A DNA stretch of 64,000 nucleotides from Chitinophaga sp. Ak27 (GTDB lineage: Bacteria; Bacteroidota; Bacteroidia; Chitinophagales; Chitinophagaceae), in assembly GCF_012726295.1 (NCBI RefSeq), contig NZ_JABAOB010000009.1, positions 186,001 through 250,000 of the forward strand, read 5' to 3'. How positions within the stretch are numbered: the stretch's first letter is position 1; each line of letters opens with the position of its first letter. Shown here piece by piece: positions 1-13,400 of the stretch. A program made the translations under genes and the position numbers. Under the pieces are notes generated by a model that did no database searches, was not told the DNA's origin, and saw nothing but the letters and a program-made list of their open reading frames with translations.

Positions 1-1
1 G

Positions 2-1490
2 TTTTCATCTGGTTCTACTGGTAACCCCAAAGGGGTGGAGATCAGGCACCGCAACCTGATTGCGAATACTTTCCCAACGTTGGATGCGTATCAATGCACC
101 AAAGACGATATATTTTTAAGCTGGATGCCGCTTACACACGATCTCGGGTTAATTGGCTTCCACCTTAATCCACTGGCAGCCGGTGTACAGCAGTATATCA
201 TGCCTACAGACCTGTTTATCAGGCATCCGTTGCTATGGCTGCAAAAAGCGTCCGATTACCGTATTACTATTACCTGTTCTCCCAACTTTGGGTATAAATA
301 TTATTTAAATCATTTTGAAGAAGAGAAGGGGGAAAAGCTGGACTTGTCTACGGTGCGAATTATATTGAATGGCGCCGAACCTATTTCTGCTAACCTGGCC
401 AGGGTTTTCAACGACCGGATGGCAAAATATAACCTCGATCCAATGGCTATGCGCGCGGTATATGGTCTCGCGGAAGCTACGTTGGAAGTCACTTTCCCCA
501 GGGCGCATGTTCCCTTCAAAAGTGTATTTGTAAAAAGAGCGTCGCTCACCATCGGTAAGAGCATTACCGGCAAATCGCTCCAGGAGAAGGGTGGAGCAGA
601 TACCCTGGAAGTTGTGGCGGTAGGCACGCTGATAGATGGTCTTGAGTTACGGATTGTCAATGAAAAAGGCGCCACGCTGAAGCCCGGGCACGCCGGTATT
701 ATCTGGGTGAAAGGCGAATGTGTAGCCAGCCGCTACTACAATAACGAAGCTGCCAGCAATAATACCTTCAAAGATGGATGGCTCAATACCGGTGATACCG
801 GCTTTGTGCTCGACGATGTTTTGTATATCATGGGCCGGGTAAAGGACATCATCTTCGTAAACGGCGGAAACGTATATCCACATGATATTGAGCACACCCT
901 GGAAACCCTCGACGAAATCGACACTGGTAAAGTGGTGGCCTGTGGTATCCCCGATGAGGTCAGCGGATCAGAATCTATTGTTGTTTTTGTTGTACATAAA
1001 ACGTCGGCAGAAAAATTCCTGCCCATAATATCACTGGTGAAGAGAACGGTGGCATCGAGGCTGGGACTGGAAGTGAAGCAGGTAATCCCTGTGAGAAAGA
1101 TCTTCAAAACAACCAGCGGAAAAGTAAGAAGACATTTATTTGTAGAAGAATATATCAAAGGCGCCTATAATGAAGCGATCGTGGAAGTGGCTGCTGCAGA
1201 ACTGGCGGCCGCGCCGAATGAAGTGATGGTGGGGCCTGCAACAGCAACTATCACCAATGCACATACGCTATCGCTGCTAAAAGAATGGCTGGAATCCTGG
1301 CTGAAACAGCATTTGCATACAACGCCGGCGGAATTGTTGGCCCAAAGAACTTTTGCAGAATACGGACTTACCTCCATATTATCGGTGCAACTGGCAATGG
1401 ACCTGGAAACTTTCCTGCAAACGCCGGTCGAGAATACAGTGGTATTCAATTATCCAACTGTACAGGGCCTGGCCGCCCATTTTGCAGGAA
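2..1490 (+). other. Starter: fatty acyl-AMP ligase (partial) and ACP
   Basis: The FAAL activates a free fatty acid as acyl-AMP and loads it on the following ACP without CoA. Supporting motifs are SSGSTGNPKG at the left edge, YGLAEATLEVTF near base 470, GRVKDIIFVNGGNVYPHDIE near 835-900 and KTTSGKVRR near 1110. The N-terminal part is outside the window. The ACP carries YGLTSILSVQL, with the phosphopantetheine Ser codon at 1373-1375. FAAL rather than fatty acyl-CoA ligase is inferred from these motifs and from the fusion to an ACP; the FAAL-specific insertion was not checked by alignment. Confidence 0.88.
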
Positions 1491-4400
1491 TGACACTGCC
1501 ATTGCCGGAAAAGGAAAGTACGCCAGCAGCATCAGGTCTGGCCGGTGATCAGCTGGCAGTTATCGGCATGGGCTGCCGTTTTCCGGGTAATGTGAACTCG
1601 CCGGAAGCGATGTGGGCATTATTGAAATCGGCCCGGGATGCGGTGAGCGAAGTGCCGGAAAACAGATGGAACACGGCAGCGTATTTCGACCTGCAGGAAG
1701 ATGCTCCCGGAAAGATGTATACTCGTCATGGTGGTTTCATTGAACAGGTGGATCAATTTGATCCGTTGTTTTTCGGCATTTCCCCCAGGGAGGCCGCAGC
1801 GATGGATCCGCAGCAACGGCTGCTGCTGGAAGTTTGCTGGGAAGCGCTGGAGCACGCCGGCATTGCGCCGTTTTCGTTGAGAGGCTCCGACAGCGGCATT
1901 TTTGTGGGCATGAGCACAGATGACTACCAGCAGGTAATTCGCGACAACAGCGATGTTACTTACTATGAAGATGTATTTACCGGTTTAGGTATAGAAAGAA
2001 GTATTGCCGCCGGCAGGATTGCTTACCTGTTGGATTTTCACGGTCCGGCATTGCAACTGGATACCGCGTGTTCCTCTTCTTTGCTGAGTGTTTACCAGGC
2101 CGCTCAGAGCCTGTTGCGCAAAGAGTGCTCCCTGGCGCTGGCCGGTGGCGTGAACCTCATGTTATCGCCAGATACTACCGTTAAGCTATGCCGCATGAAA
2201 GCATTGTCGCCCACCGGGCAATGCAAAACTTTTGATGATAGCGCGGATGGATATGTGAGGGGAGAAGGAGCAGGCATGGTGGTTTTAAAGCGGCTGGAGG
2301 ATGCCCTGGCTGCTGGCGACAATATTCTTGCCGTTATAAGGGGAGGTGCAGTGAATCACGACGGACAAAGTAATGGGCTGACGGCTCCAAATGGTATTGC
2401 CCAGCAACAGCTGATAGAAAAGGCATTGAAAAATGCTGCCGTGGAGGCAAATAGTATACACTACGTAGAAACACATGGAACAGGTACCCGCCTCGGCGAT
2501 CCGGTAGAAGTACTGGCGCTGAATGCTGTTTATGGCCGCTTCCGTAACACGGAACAGCCTTTGCTGCTGGGTGCACTGAAATCAAATATAGGACACCTGG
2601 AGGCGGCAGCGGGTATTGCCGGTTTTATTAAAACCGTACTAAGCCTGCAACACCGTCAAATCCCTGCCAGTCTCCATTTTAACACCCCTAATCGGTTCGT
2701 TCCCTGGAAAGATATGCCGGTAAGGGTAGCAGATACCCTTACGCCCTGGCCATCTGCCGCATCGCCCAGGAGGGCCGCTGTCAGCGCTTTTGGTTTGAGT
2801 GGCACAAACGTGCACCTGGTATTGGAAGAAGCGCCGGCGGTAACGACGCGGGAAGAAATGCAGCTGCCAGCTTATCCTTTGCTGTTGTCGGCCAGAACAC
2901 CGGCGGCATTGAAAGCAATGGTATCCCGGTATATTTCATTCCTGCCGGAAAGCCCTGCTTCGATCGGTACTATTGCCCGGACCATGGCATTGAGCCGCGA
3001 CACATATGCCTGCCGGCTCGCCTGGCAGGCGGTTTCCAAAGAGGATGCTGCCCGGCAGTTGCAGGGATATATTGCCGGCAAAGGACAACACAGTATAGTT
3101 ACCGGGGATACTTTACATGCTCCCGGAAAAATTGCCTGGCTGTTTACCGGTCAGGGCGCCCAATACTGGAATATGGGCAGGGAGCTGTATGATACCAATG
3201 AGGTATTCAGGCGGGTGTTAGATGATTGTGATGTTTTCCTGAAAAAGAGCTGGCCATTTTCATTAACGGATCTGCTCTACAGAAAGCATACAGAAGAAGC
3301 TGACACCTTATTGCGCCAAACCGTTTTTACGCAACCGGCCTTATTCGCCATAGAATGTGCGCTGGCAGAGGTGTGGCGGTCATGGGGTATTATGCCGGAT
3401 ATCGTGATGGGACACAGCGCTGGTGAATATGCCGCTGCTTATGCCGCCGGGGTATTCAGCCTGTATGATGGCCTGGCGCTGATCACGGCAAGGGCGGCGT
3501 TGATGAACGCCGTTAAAGAGGAAGGCAGTATGGCAGTAGTATTTGCGGACGCTGTTAAAGTAGCCGCCGCTATTCAGCCCTATGGCAACGACTTATCGAT
3601 TGCTGCCATTAACGGACCGGAACTGATAGTCATCTCAGGGAAAAAAGAAGCAGTACAGGCGGTGACAAAATTCCTGAAGCAAGCCGGTGTAGGGAGCCGC
3701 GAAATGCAGGTGTCACATGCTTTCCATTCCGCCCTGATGGAGCCGGTATTGAAACCGTTCCATAAAATTGCGGCCGGCGTGCAATATCATTTGCCAGTTG
3801 TTCCGCTGGTATCGAACGTCACCGGTGCTATTGCAGGAAAAGAGATTACGGATGCTGCTTACTGGAGTAAGCATATCCTGGCCCCGGTACTGTTTTCTCA
3901 AGGTATTGAAACGATAAAAGCCGCGGGCGAATATACCCTGATGGAGCTGGGACCTCAGCCCAGTTTGCTATCTATGGCGCAGCTGACCCTGAAATATGAT
4001 GAGGATCGTTTGTTGCCGGTGATGAGGGAAGGGCGTTCGTCCTGGACTACCATGCTTAATGCCCTGATAGCACTGCATGTAAAAGGAGTGGCGGTTAACT
4101 GGCCCGCATTCCATGCCGCCGGTGCACCTCATAAAGCGATTTTGCCAGCCTATCCCTTCCAACGCCAGCGCTACTGGATAGAAAAAAATACCCGCCGGCA
4201 GCAAGAAAATTTGTCTAACGGAAAGGAAGTAAATACCCCGTCTACCCCTAATAACACCCACATGAGTCACAATAACCATTTACTCCCCAATAGTGCCGGG
4301 TATATCGCCGGTTACCTGGCAGAAAATCTCAGCAGGCTATTGAAAATGTCTTCTCCGGAAGAACTGAACATCCATACGCCCTTCCTGTCGCAGGGCGCGG

Positions 4401-7400
4401 ATTCGTTGATCATGGCCAGCCTGGTAAGAAAAATAGAGAATGAATACGGGTTGAGTTTTTCTATGCGCCTGATCTTTGAAGAACTTACTTCTATTCAATT
4501 GATGGCGGAGTATATTGCTGAACATGCAACGGTATTTGTTACTGCAAACAGCGCGCCGGTAGCTGTACCCCCTGTACCAGCGGCTACAGCGGCAGCTGCC
4601 CCGTTGCCTTCCCCATCGCCCTTACCAGCTATCACACCGCAGGCACCGGCGCCGGGCGTTTATCATGTGATCCAGGATACTTTCCAATTGATGCAGCAAC
4701 AACTCAATGTTATTGCGCAACAATTTCAGTGGATGTCGCAAGGCATACAGCCGGTGATCAGCCATAGCAACGGTCATGCTGCAAACGGGCATCCTGGTGC
4801 GCCGTCGCCCGCAGTAAATGCGGGCAGCGCGGCGCCACCCGCGACTGCCACTCCCAAAAAAGGCGTCTCTATTTTCCCGAAAATAGAAACTAAACCAGGA
4901 CAAAAATATTCGCCGGCGCAACAGGCCTACCTGGATGCTTTTATAGAGAAGTATACCGCCAAAACCAAAACCTCTAAGGCGCTCACAGAGAAATATCGCC
5001 CCGTACTGGCGGATAACCGCGTATCGGCGGGCTTCCGCTTTGCCACCAAAGAAATGGTGTATCCTATTGTAGCCGCGTCTTCCCTGGGATCAAAAATGAC
5101 CGATGTGGATGGCAATGAATACGTGGACCTCACCATGGGTTTTGGGGTTAACTTATTAGGCCATCGTCCCGAAATAGTAACGGCAGCTATTCATAAACAA
5201 TTGGAGAAAGGCTATCAGCTGGGCCCTCAAACCTATCTTGCCGGAGAGGTAGCCACCCGCATTGCGGCGCTTACCGGTATGGAGAGGGTAAGCTTCCATA
5301 ACTCCGGTACGGAAGCAGTAATGTCGGCCATGCGGTTGGCCCGTACCACTACCGGCAAAAAGAAGATCGCCATCTTCCTCGGTTCCTATCATGGTTATTT
5401 TGATGGCACACTGGCGATGGTGGAAGATATTGAACATGATCATAACGGCATTCCTATTGCGCCGGGCGTTATCCCCAACATGGTTGCCGATGTGCTGGTA
5501 TTTGATTACCTCAATCCCAATGTAGTAGAACAGATCCGTGCACATGCACACGAGCTGGCTGCCGTACTGGTAGAGCCTATCCAGAGCAGGCGACCAGGCT
5601 ATCAGCCAAAAGCATTACTACACGAGCTGCGTGCCATGACTGAACAGGAAAAGATCATCCTGATCTTCGATGAAATGATTACCGGTTTCCGTATTCATCC
5701 GGGCGGTGTACAGGCACATTTTGGTATCCGTGCCGACATGGCTACCTATGGTAAAATTGCCGGTGGTGGCATGCCGATAGGTATCATTGCCGGTAAAGAC
5801 TGGTGTATGCAGGCTTTTGACGGCGGACTATGGAACTATAAAGACGATTCTTATCCCAAAGCAGAAACTACTTTCCTGGCCGGTACTTTCTGTAAACATC
5901 CGCTAAGCATGGTGGCTTCACTAGCCGTTTTAGGTGAACTGGAAAGACAGGGACCCGCGCTGCAGGAAAAACTGAACGCCCGCACCAGCCGCCTGATCAG
6001 CAATATCACCCGGTTGTTCGACGAAAACCAGGTGCCCATCAAAGTGAACAACTTTGGCTCCCTGTTTTATTTCTCTATTTCCGGTAACATGGACTTGTTC
6101 TTCTATCACCTGCTGGAAAAAGGAGTATACATATGGGAAGGCAAAACCTGTTTTCTCTCCGCGGCGCATACTGATGAAGATATTGACTTTATTGAAAAAT
6201 GTTTCAGAGACTGTATCACGGAATTACAACAAGCAGGGTTTTTACCGAAGGTAACCCCGGTAAAGAAAAATGTGGTACCTGTGGCAGATGCGCTCTTAAA
6301 TGTTTTGCCAACAGTGATTGAAAAACAAGACCGGCCCGCCCGCATCCCCTTATCGTTCAGCCAGGAACGTTTATGGTTCATCGATCAACTGGAAGGCAGT
6401 GTACAATATAACCTGCCGGCAATTGTAAGGTTGAAGGGGAGACTGGATAAAAATGCACTCGCCTACGCATTACAAAGCATTGTAGACCGCCATGAAATAT
6501 TAAGAACTAATATTGACGAGGAGGAAGGGCATGCCTATCAACGGGTGCAGGAGGTAGTAAACTGGCAAATGGTGGAAGTAGAAGATCCGCTGTACCAGCA
6601 CAATGCCGCGGCCTTACAAACCTATATTGCGGGTTTGGTGAACACGCCATTCAATTTGTCGGACGATCATATGCTAAGGGCTCACCTGATCCGGGTTTCA
6701 GACAACGAAAATGTGCTGGTGCTCACCATACATCATATTGTTTTTGATGATTCCTCTGCACATATCTTTTTCCAGGAACTGATTGAAATATATAATGCAT
6801 ATCTGGGCGGCCGCCAGCCTGTGTTGCCCGCATTGAAAATTCAGTATGCGGACTACGCTATATGGCAGCGGCGTTTTTTACAGGGCCCCCTGGTAGCACA
6901 GAAATTAGCCTACTGGAAAAAGAAGCTGGACGGCGTTACGTTACTACAGTTGCCCACGGACTTTGAACGCCCGGTTGTTAAGAGTACCCGGGGGGCGGTA
7001 ATTACCATGCACCTTAGCAAGGAACTATCTGCGCAGGTAAAGCAACTGGGCCGGCAGCAGGGCGTTACGCTGTTTACCACCTTACTCGCCGCCTTAAAAG
7101 TATTGATGTACCGTTACAGCGGGCAGGAAGATATTTGCATCGGCTGCGCTACTGCCGGCAGGGCGCAAATGGAGCTGGAACCATTGCTGGGCTTCTTTGT
7201 CAATACGCTCGCACTCCGCAGCAATCTCAGTGGAGGCCCTTCTTTTGCCGCTGTGTTGAAAGAAGTACAAAACACCTTGTTTGATGCCCACGATAACCAG
7301 GAAGTACCTTTTGAAAAAGTAGTAAAAGAGGTAATGGGAGAGCGGGATATCAGGAAGAATCCTTTATTCCAGGTAATGTTTACCCTGCAGAATATTCCGC

Positions 7401-10400
7401 TGATGTCGGAACTACGATTGGGTGAAGCAACTATCGCCCCTGAACCGGTGATCCGCAGTACCAGCCTGTTTGATATCTTCTGGACCGTGGAAGAAAGACC
7501 TGAAGGCATTGCCCTGGAAGTAGAATATTGCATCGACTTATTCCAGGAAGCTACTATTGAGCGAATGATGCATCATTACATGGCCCTGCTGCAGGCAGCC
7601 GTACAAAATCCGGCTACTGCCATTGGCAAATTGAACATGCTGAGTGACGCAGAAACCCATCAGCTGCTGGTTACCTTCAACGACACCGCAGTGCCATACC
7701 CCGTCAATAAAACGATTACGGCGCTGTTTGAAGAACAGGTGGTACTATCGCCCGATGCCATTGCATTATCATTCGGCGAACAGCAACTTACTTACCGGGA
7801 GCTGGAGGAGCAGTCGAACCGGGTAGCCCATTACTTCCGCAAACAGGGCGTTAAAGAAGGTGTGATGGTACCGCTATGTATGGATCGGTCCATTCACCTG
7901 ATCGTAAGTATCCTCGGCATCCTGAAAGCAGGAGGGGCTTATGTGCCTGTGGACCCGGCTTACCCCAAAGACCGTATTGCCTATATGCTCCAGGATACCG
8001 GCAGCAAACTGGTGGTGACCACTACCGATCAGCAGTCGCTGCTGGCCGTGGAAGCAGAACACGCCACGCTGATCTTTGTCGATAATATCCTCGACGTACT
8101 CGCCACTATGCCGGCGCATCCGCTGGCGGTGAAAACCGACCCGGATTCACTGGCTTATGTTATTTATACCTCCGGTTCTACCGGCAGGCCCAAGGGCGCT
8201 ATGGTCATTCACCGCAATGTAACTAGCCTGGCAAGGGGCGGTAATTTCGTAGAGCTGAGCGCCACAGATACTTTACTGTCTACCGGATCGCCCTCCTTCG
8301 ACGCTACTACGATTGAGTACTGGGGCATGCTCCTGAATGGTGGCCAGCTGGTATTATGCCCGGAAAAAAAGCTGCTCGACAACCAGCTGCTCAAACAGGA
8401 AATCCGGTACCGGCGCGTGACCAAAATGTGGTTTACCGCCAGTTGGTTTAACCAGCTGGTAGATGATGATATCACCATTTTCGAAGGATTGACCGCGGTG
8501 ATGGCCGGTGGAGAAAAATTATCAGAAGAACATATCCGTAAGTTCCGGGCTGCCTATCCTGCTACGCAGGTTATTAACGGTTACGGCCCTACGGAAAATA
8601 CTACTTTTTCCCTCACCTGGAATATTGCGGCAGTAGTGCCCGGCAAAAGTATTCCTATCGGCCGCCCATTGGGTAACCGTACAGCCTATGTGCTGGATAG
8701 CGCCATGCAATTGCTGCCCGTAGGTACGCCCGGAGAACTGTATGTGGGTGGCGACGGTGTATCCCGTGGGTACCTGAACCAACCCGAGCTGACGGCGGAA
8801 AAATTTGTTGCTGATCCGTTTACGGACCTCCGGGGCGCCAGGTTGTATCGTACCGGCGACCGCGCCCGCTGGCTGCCGGATGGAACGGTGGAATACCTGG
8901 GCCGTATGGACGACCAGATCAAAGTGCGTGGCTACCGCATAGAACCCGGCGAAATAGAAAGAGCGCTCAACAACCTGGATGAAGTAGCCGCCAGTTGTGT
9001 AGTGGTAAAAGAACAAACGGGTGCTGAAAAGCGGCTGGTAAGCTACTATGTGCCCGACCAGCAGGCTGTACTGCAAACAGAACAGGAGCTGTACCTGCAA
9101 CAGGTAGCCACCTGGAAGGAACTGTATGAAACGGCTTATAGCAAAACAGAGGAAGTAAAAGATTTGGATGAAGAATTTAATATCACCGGCTGGAACGACA
9201 GCTTTACCGGCGAAGCCTTGCCTGCCCAGAACATGCGCAGCTGGCTGGAAGATATTACCAGCGTGATACTGGCCACTAACCCGCGTAACGTACTGGAAAT
9301 AGGCTGTGGCACCGGCTTGATCTATTTTCAGCTGGCTGGTCATATCGAAAAATATATTGGTACCGATTTCTCGCAGGTATCTACCCACCAGCTGCAGCAA
9401 CATATCAACAAAGGGCTGCGCCGCTACCCGGAAACAACCCTGCAAATATGCGCCGCGCATGAAGTTACCCTGGAAGAAGATACCACGATAGATACCGTAA
9501 TTTTAAACTCCATTGTACAATACTTCCCCGGCGCACAATATATGTCGGATGTGTTGGCCAATGCCATTTCCCTGCTCAAAGGGAAAGGGCATATCGTGAT
9601 CGGGGATGTGAGAGACCTCCGTTTACTCCCTTCTTTCAAACGCAGGCTGCAACTGGAGAAGCTGCAAAGCAAAACCAGTTTACGTGAATTTGAGTGGAAT
9701 GTAGACCAGGAAGTATGGAAAGAAGAAGAACTGTGTTTTTCACCTGCCTGGTTCTTCCAGCTGCAATCCCTTTATCCTGAGATAACCCATGTGGACATAC
9801 AATGGAAACAAGGTGACTATATCAATGAACTTACGCTCTACCGCTACACGGTGGTGCTGCATATCGACACGGAAAAACCGGTACTGCAACCGCAATGGCA
9901 ATCATGGGACGAATTGGCAGATAAGAACAGCATTTTATCCCACCTGGCCGCCGGCCATCCCAGAATTGCATTACACCGCGTACCTAACCCAAGGTTATGG
10001 AAAGAAAGGTTACTGGAACAGGCACTTACAGTTAGAAACATCAACCAGGTAGGAGACCTGGCAGATTATATTCTCACGCCGGACAACGATACCAAAGTAG
10101 TGAACGAAATACTGGCGGCCGCCAAAGCTGCCGGTTATCATAGCCGCTTCCTGCTGAACGAAGATCCGTTTAAAATAAACCTGCTCCTGGAACAAACACC
10201 GTTCAATGGCTTTGTAGAACCGGCTTATAGTAAAGCCTCCGGTTATACAGAGGGCGTGAAGACAAACATACCTTTGTTCCCCGATATCTGCGAAGTGCTG
10301 GAAAAAGATATCCGCGCGCAGTTACAGCAACGTTTACCAGAATACATGGTGCCATCAGCCTTTGTAGCCTTGCAGTTATTGCCGCTAACCAGCAACGGTA

Positions 10401-13400
10401 AAGTTGACCGCCGGTTCTTAACAGAATGGGAATTTATACAACGCAAGCGTTTATTGAATTACCAGGCGCCGGTCACTGCTACAGAACAACAACTGGCCGA
10501 TATCTGGCAACGCCTGTTGGGCGTGGAACGGGTAGGTACCCAGGATAATTTCTTTGAGCTGGGCGGACATTCGCTGCTGGCTACCCGCGCGGTATCTGCC
10601 ATCCGTAAAGAGATGGAGGCAGAGCTGACGGTAAAAGATTTCTTCCTGCATCCCACTGTTGCCTCACTGGCTGGTTACCTGCAACTGCAACATAAGGGAC
10701 TGCTGCTACCGGCGCTTTTTGCGGTAGAAAGACCAGCCCAGATCCCACTGTCATTCAGCCAGGAGCGCCTGTGGTTTATTGATCAGCTGGAAGGCAGCGT
10801 GTCTTATCATATGCCGGTGGTGTTGCGACTGAAAGGCTTGCTGGACAAGGCGTCGCTTGGCTACGCTATAGGCCAGATCGTACAGCGTCACGAATCGCTG
10901 CGCACCATCATCAAACAGGAGCAGGGAAAGCCTTATCAGCAGATACTGGATAGGGACCAGTGGCAGCTGACGGCAATCACTTTCACAGAGGATGCTACTG
11001 CTTTACAGGCCTATATTACCAGCCTGGTATATAAACCATTTGATCTTGCCGTTGACTTCATGCTGCGGGCACATCTGCTGCAGGTGTCGGCAGAAGAGCA
11101 TGTGCTGGTACTGGTGATGCATCATATTGCTTCCGATGGCTGGTCGGTATCGATATTAATCAATGAACTCATTGCCCTGTACCGGGCGCACAGCACCGGC
11201 AGCGCTACGCATTTGACTGTTCCGGATATACAATATGCAGATTACGCGATCTGGCAACGCAGGCACCTGGAAGGCGCCGCACTGAAGAAACGCCTGGTAT
11301 ACTGGCAGGAGAAGCTGTCGGGTGTGGAAGTGCTGCATCTGCCCACAGACTATTTGCGTCCGCCGGTACAGAGCACGCGCGGCGCCATCAGCCGCTTCCG
11401 GTTGGATAAAGAGCTACGCGATCACTTGCAGGTATTGTCCCAGCAGCAGGGCGTCACCTTGTTTATGACTTTGCTCACGGCGTTCAAAGTATTGCTGTAC
11501 CGATATAGTGGCCAGGATGATATTTGTGTGGGTACTTCCATTGCCGGCAGAACGCAGCAGGAAGCAGAAGGGCTGATCGGGTTCTTCGTAAATACGCTGG
11601 CCCTGCGCAGTGACCTGAGCGGTGATCCGACTTTTATTACGCTGCTGCAACAGGTGAAGGAAACTACCCTGGATGCTTACGACCACCAGGATGCACCTTT
11701 TGAAAAGATAGTGGAGCTGGTGGAGAAAGAGCGAGATATGAGCAGAACGGCTTTATTCCAGGTAATGTTTGAACTGTTTAATATGCCGGACGCACCAGAC
11801 CTGAAACTGGGCGAGCTGCATATTACGCAGGAAGAAATTCCGCATACCGTAACCCTGTTTGATCTCAGCTGCTGCCTACAGGAAGACGCCGATGGATTAA
11901 GCGGCTATATTGAGTATTGTGTGGACCTGTTTACGGAAGATAGTATTCAGCGACTGGTGAAACACTATGAGCAGTTGCTGCAATTCATTGTGCAGCTGCC
12001 GGCGGCGCATATAGGCTCCCTGCCTATGTTACGGCCGGAAGAGGAACAACAGTTGCTGGTTGATTTTAATAATACCGCGGTGGCATTTCCACAGGACAAA
12101 ACATTTATCGACCTGTTTGTATTCCAGGCCGCGATTACGCCGGCAGCACCGGCTATTATCGCTGGTGATACGGTGGTGAGTTATAAAGCGTTGGACGAGC
12201 GTTCCAACCAACTGGCGCACTACCTGAGAGGAGCGGGCGTCACTGAAAATTCGCTGGTGCCGGTTTGCCTGGAACGGTCTGCAGACATGGTCATCGCCAT
12301 ACTGGGCATCCTGAAAGCCGGAGCAGCTTATGTACCTGTTGACCCGGAATACCCCGTGGCCAGAATTGCTTTTATACTGGAGGATTGCAATGCCCATCTC
12401 GTTATAAGCACGCACTACGGAGCGGAAAAATTAAAGGATATCACGGGGCTAAACATCTTCCTCATAGACGGAGATGCTGCTACACTGGATATACAACCGG
12501 TTACGCCGCTGTTTACAGCGCCAGGGCCCAATGACCTGGCTTATATCATCTATACTTCCGGATCTACCGGCAGGCCCAAAGGCGTAATGGTAGAACATGC
12601 CGGTATGCTGAATCATTTATTTGCCAAGGTGAATGATTTGAAATTGGATGCTACTACCATTATGGCGTATACGGCGTCTTATACTTTTGATATATCTGTA
12701 TGGCAGATGTTTGCGCCTTTACTGAGTGGTGGACGTATGGTGGTATACACGGAAGCGCAAATACATCGTCCGGCTGCATTGCTGCGCAGCATCAGCAGCG
12801 ACGGCATTACCGTGCTGGAGCTGGTGCCCTCTTACCTGGCGGCCGTACTGATGGAAGATAGCCAGGCGCCGCTGGAAAGCCTCCAGTACCTGCTGGTAAC
12901 CGGTGAGCCGGTAAGCCAGGCGTTGTTATCGAAATGGTTCCAGCATCCACTTTACGGCAGCATTCCCGTAGTAAATGCTTACGGACCTACAGAGGCATCT
13001 GACGATATTACCCATCATTTCATGTACGCTACGCCGGCCCGCAATAATGTACCGTTAGGTAAGCCTATACAAAACCTCCGCATTTATATACTGGATACCG
13101 CCCGGCAATTATGTCCTGTGGGTGTTGCCGGAGAAATATGTGTTTCCGGTATCGGTGTGTCGAGAGGATACCTGAATGATTCAGAGAAAACAGCAGCCAA
13201 ATTCATTAAAGACCCTTTCCATGCCGATGGCGCCATACGCATGTATTGTACCGGTGACCTGGGACGATGGTTGCCCGATGGTAGCATTGAAATGCTGGGC
13301 CGCATAGATGAACAGGTAAAGATCCGCGGATATAGAATTGAGTTGGGAGAAATTGAAAATGCATTGCAACAGTTTCCCGGTGTAAAATCTGCAGTGGTGT

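Noticed and set aside
35..37. GTG as the start codon of the first synthase
   Set aside because: The frame is open from base 2 and encodes FSSGSTGNPKG, a core adenylation motif, so the GTG is an internal Val.
8522..9460. 312-residue open frame on the minus strand
   Set aside because: It lies wholly inside the A and MT domains of module 1, has no family features and is a typical antisense shadow in a GC-biased gene.
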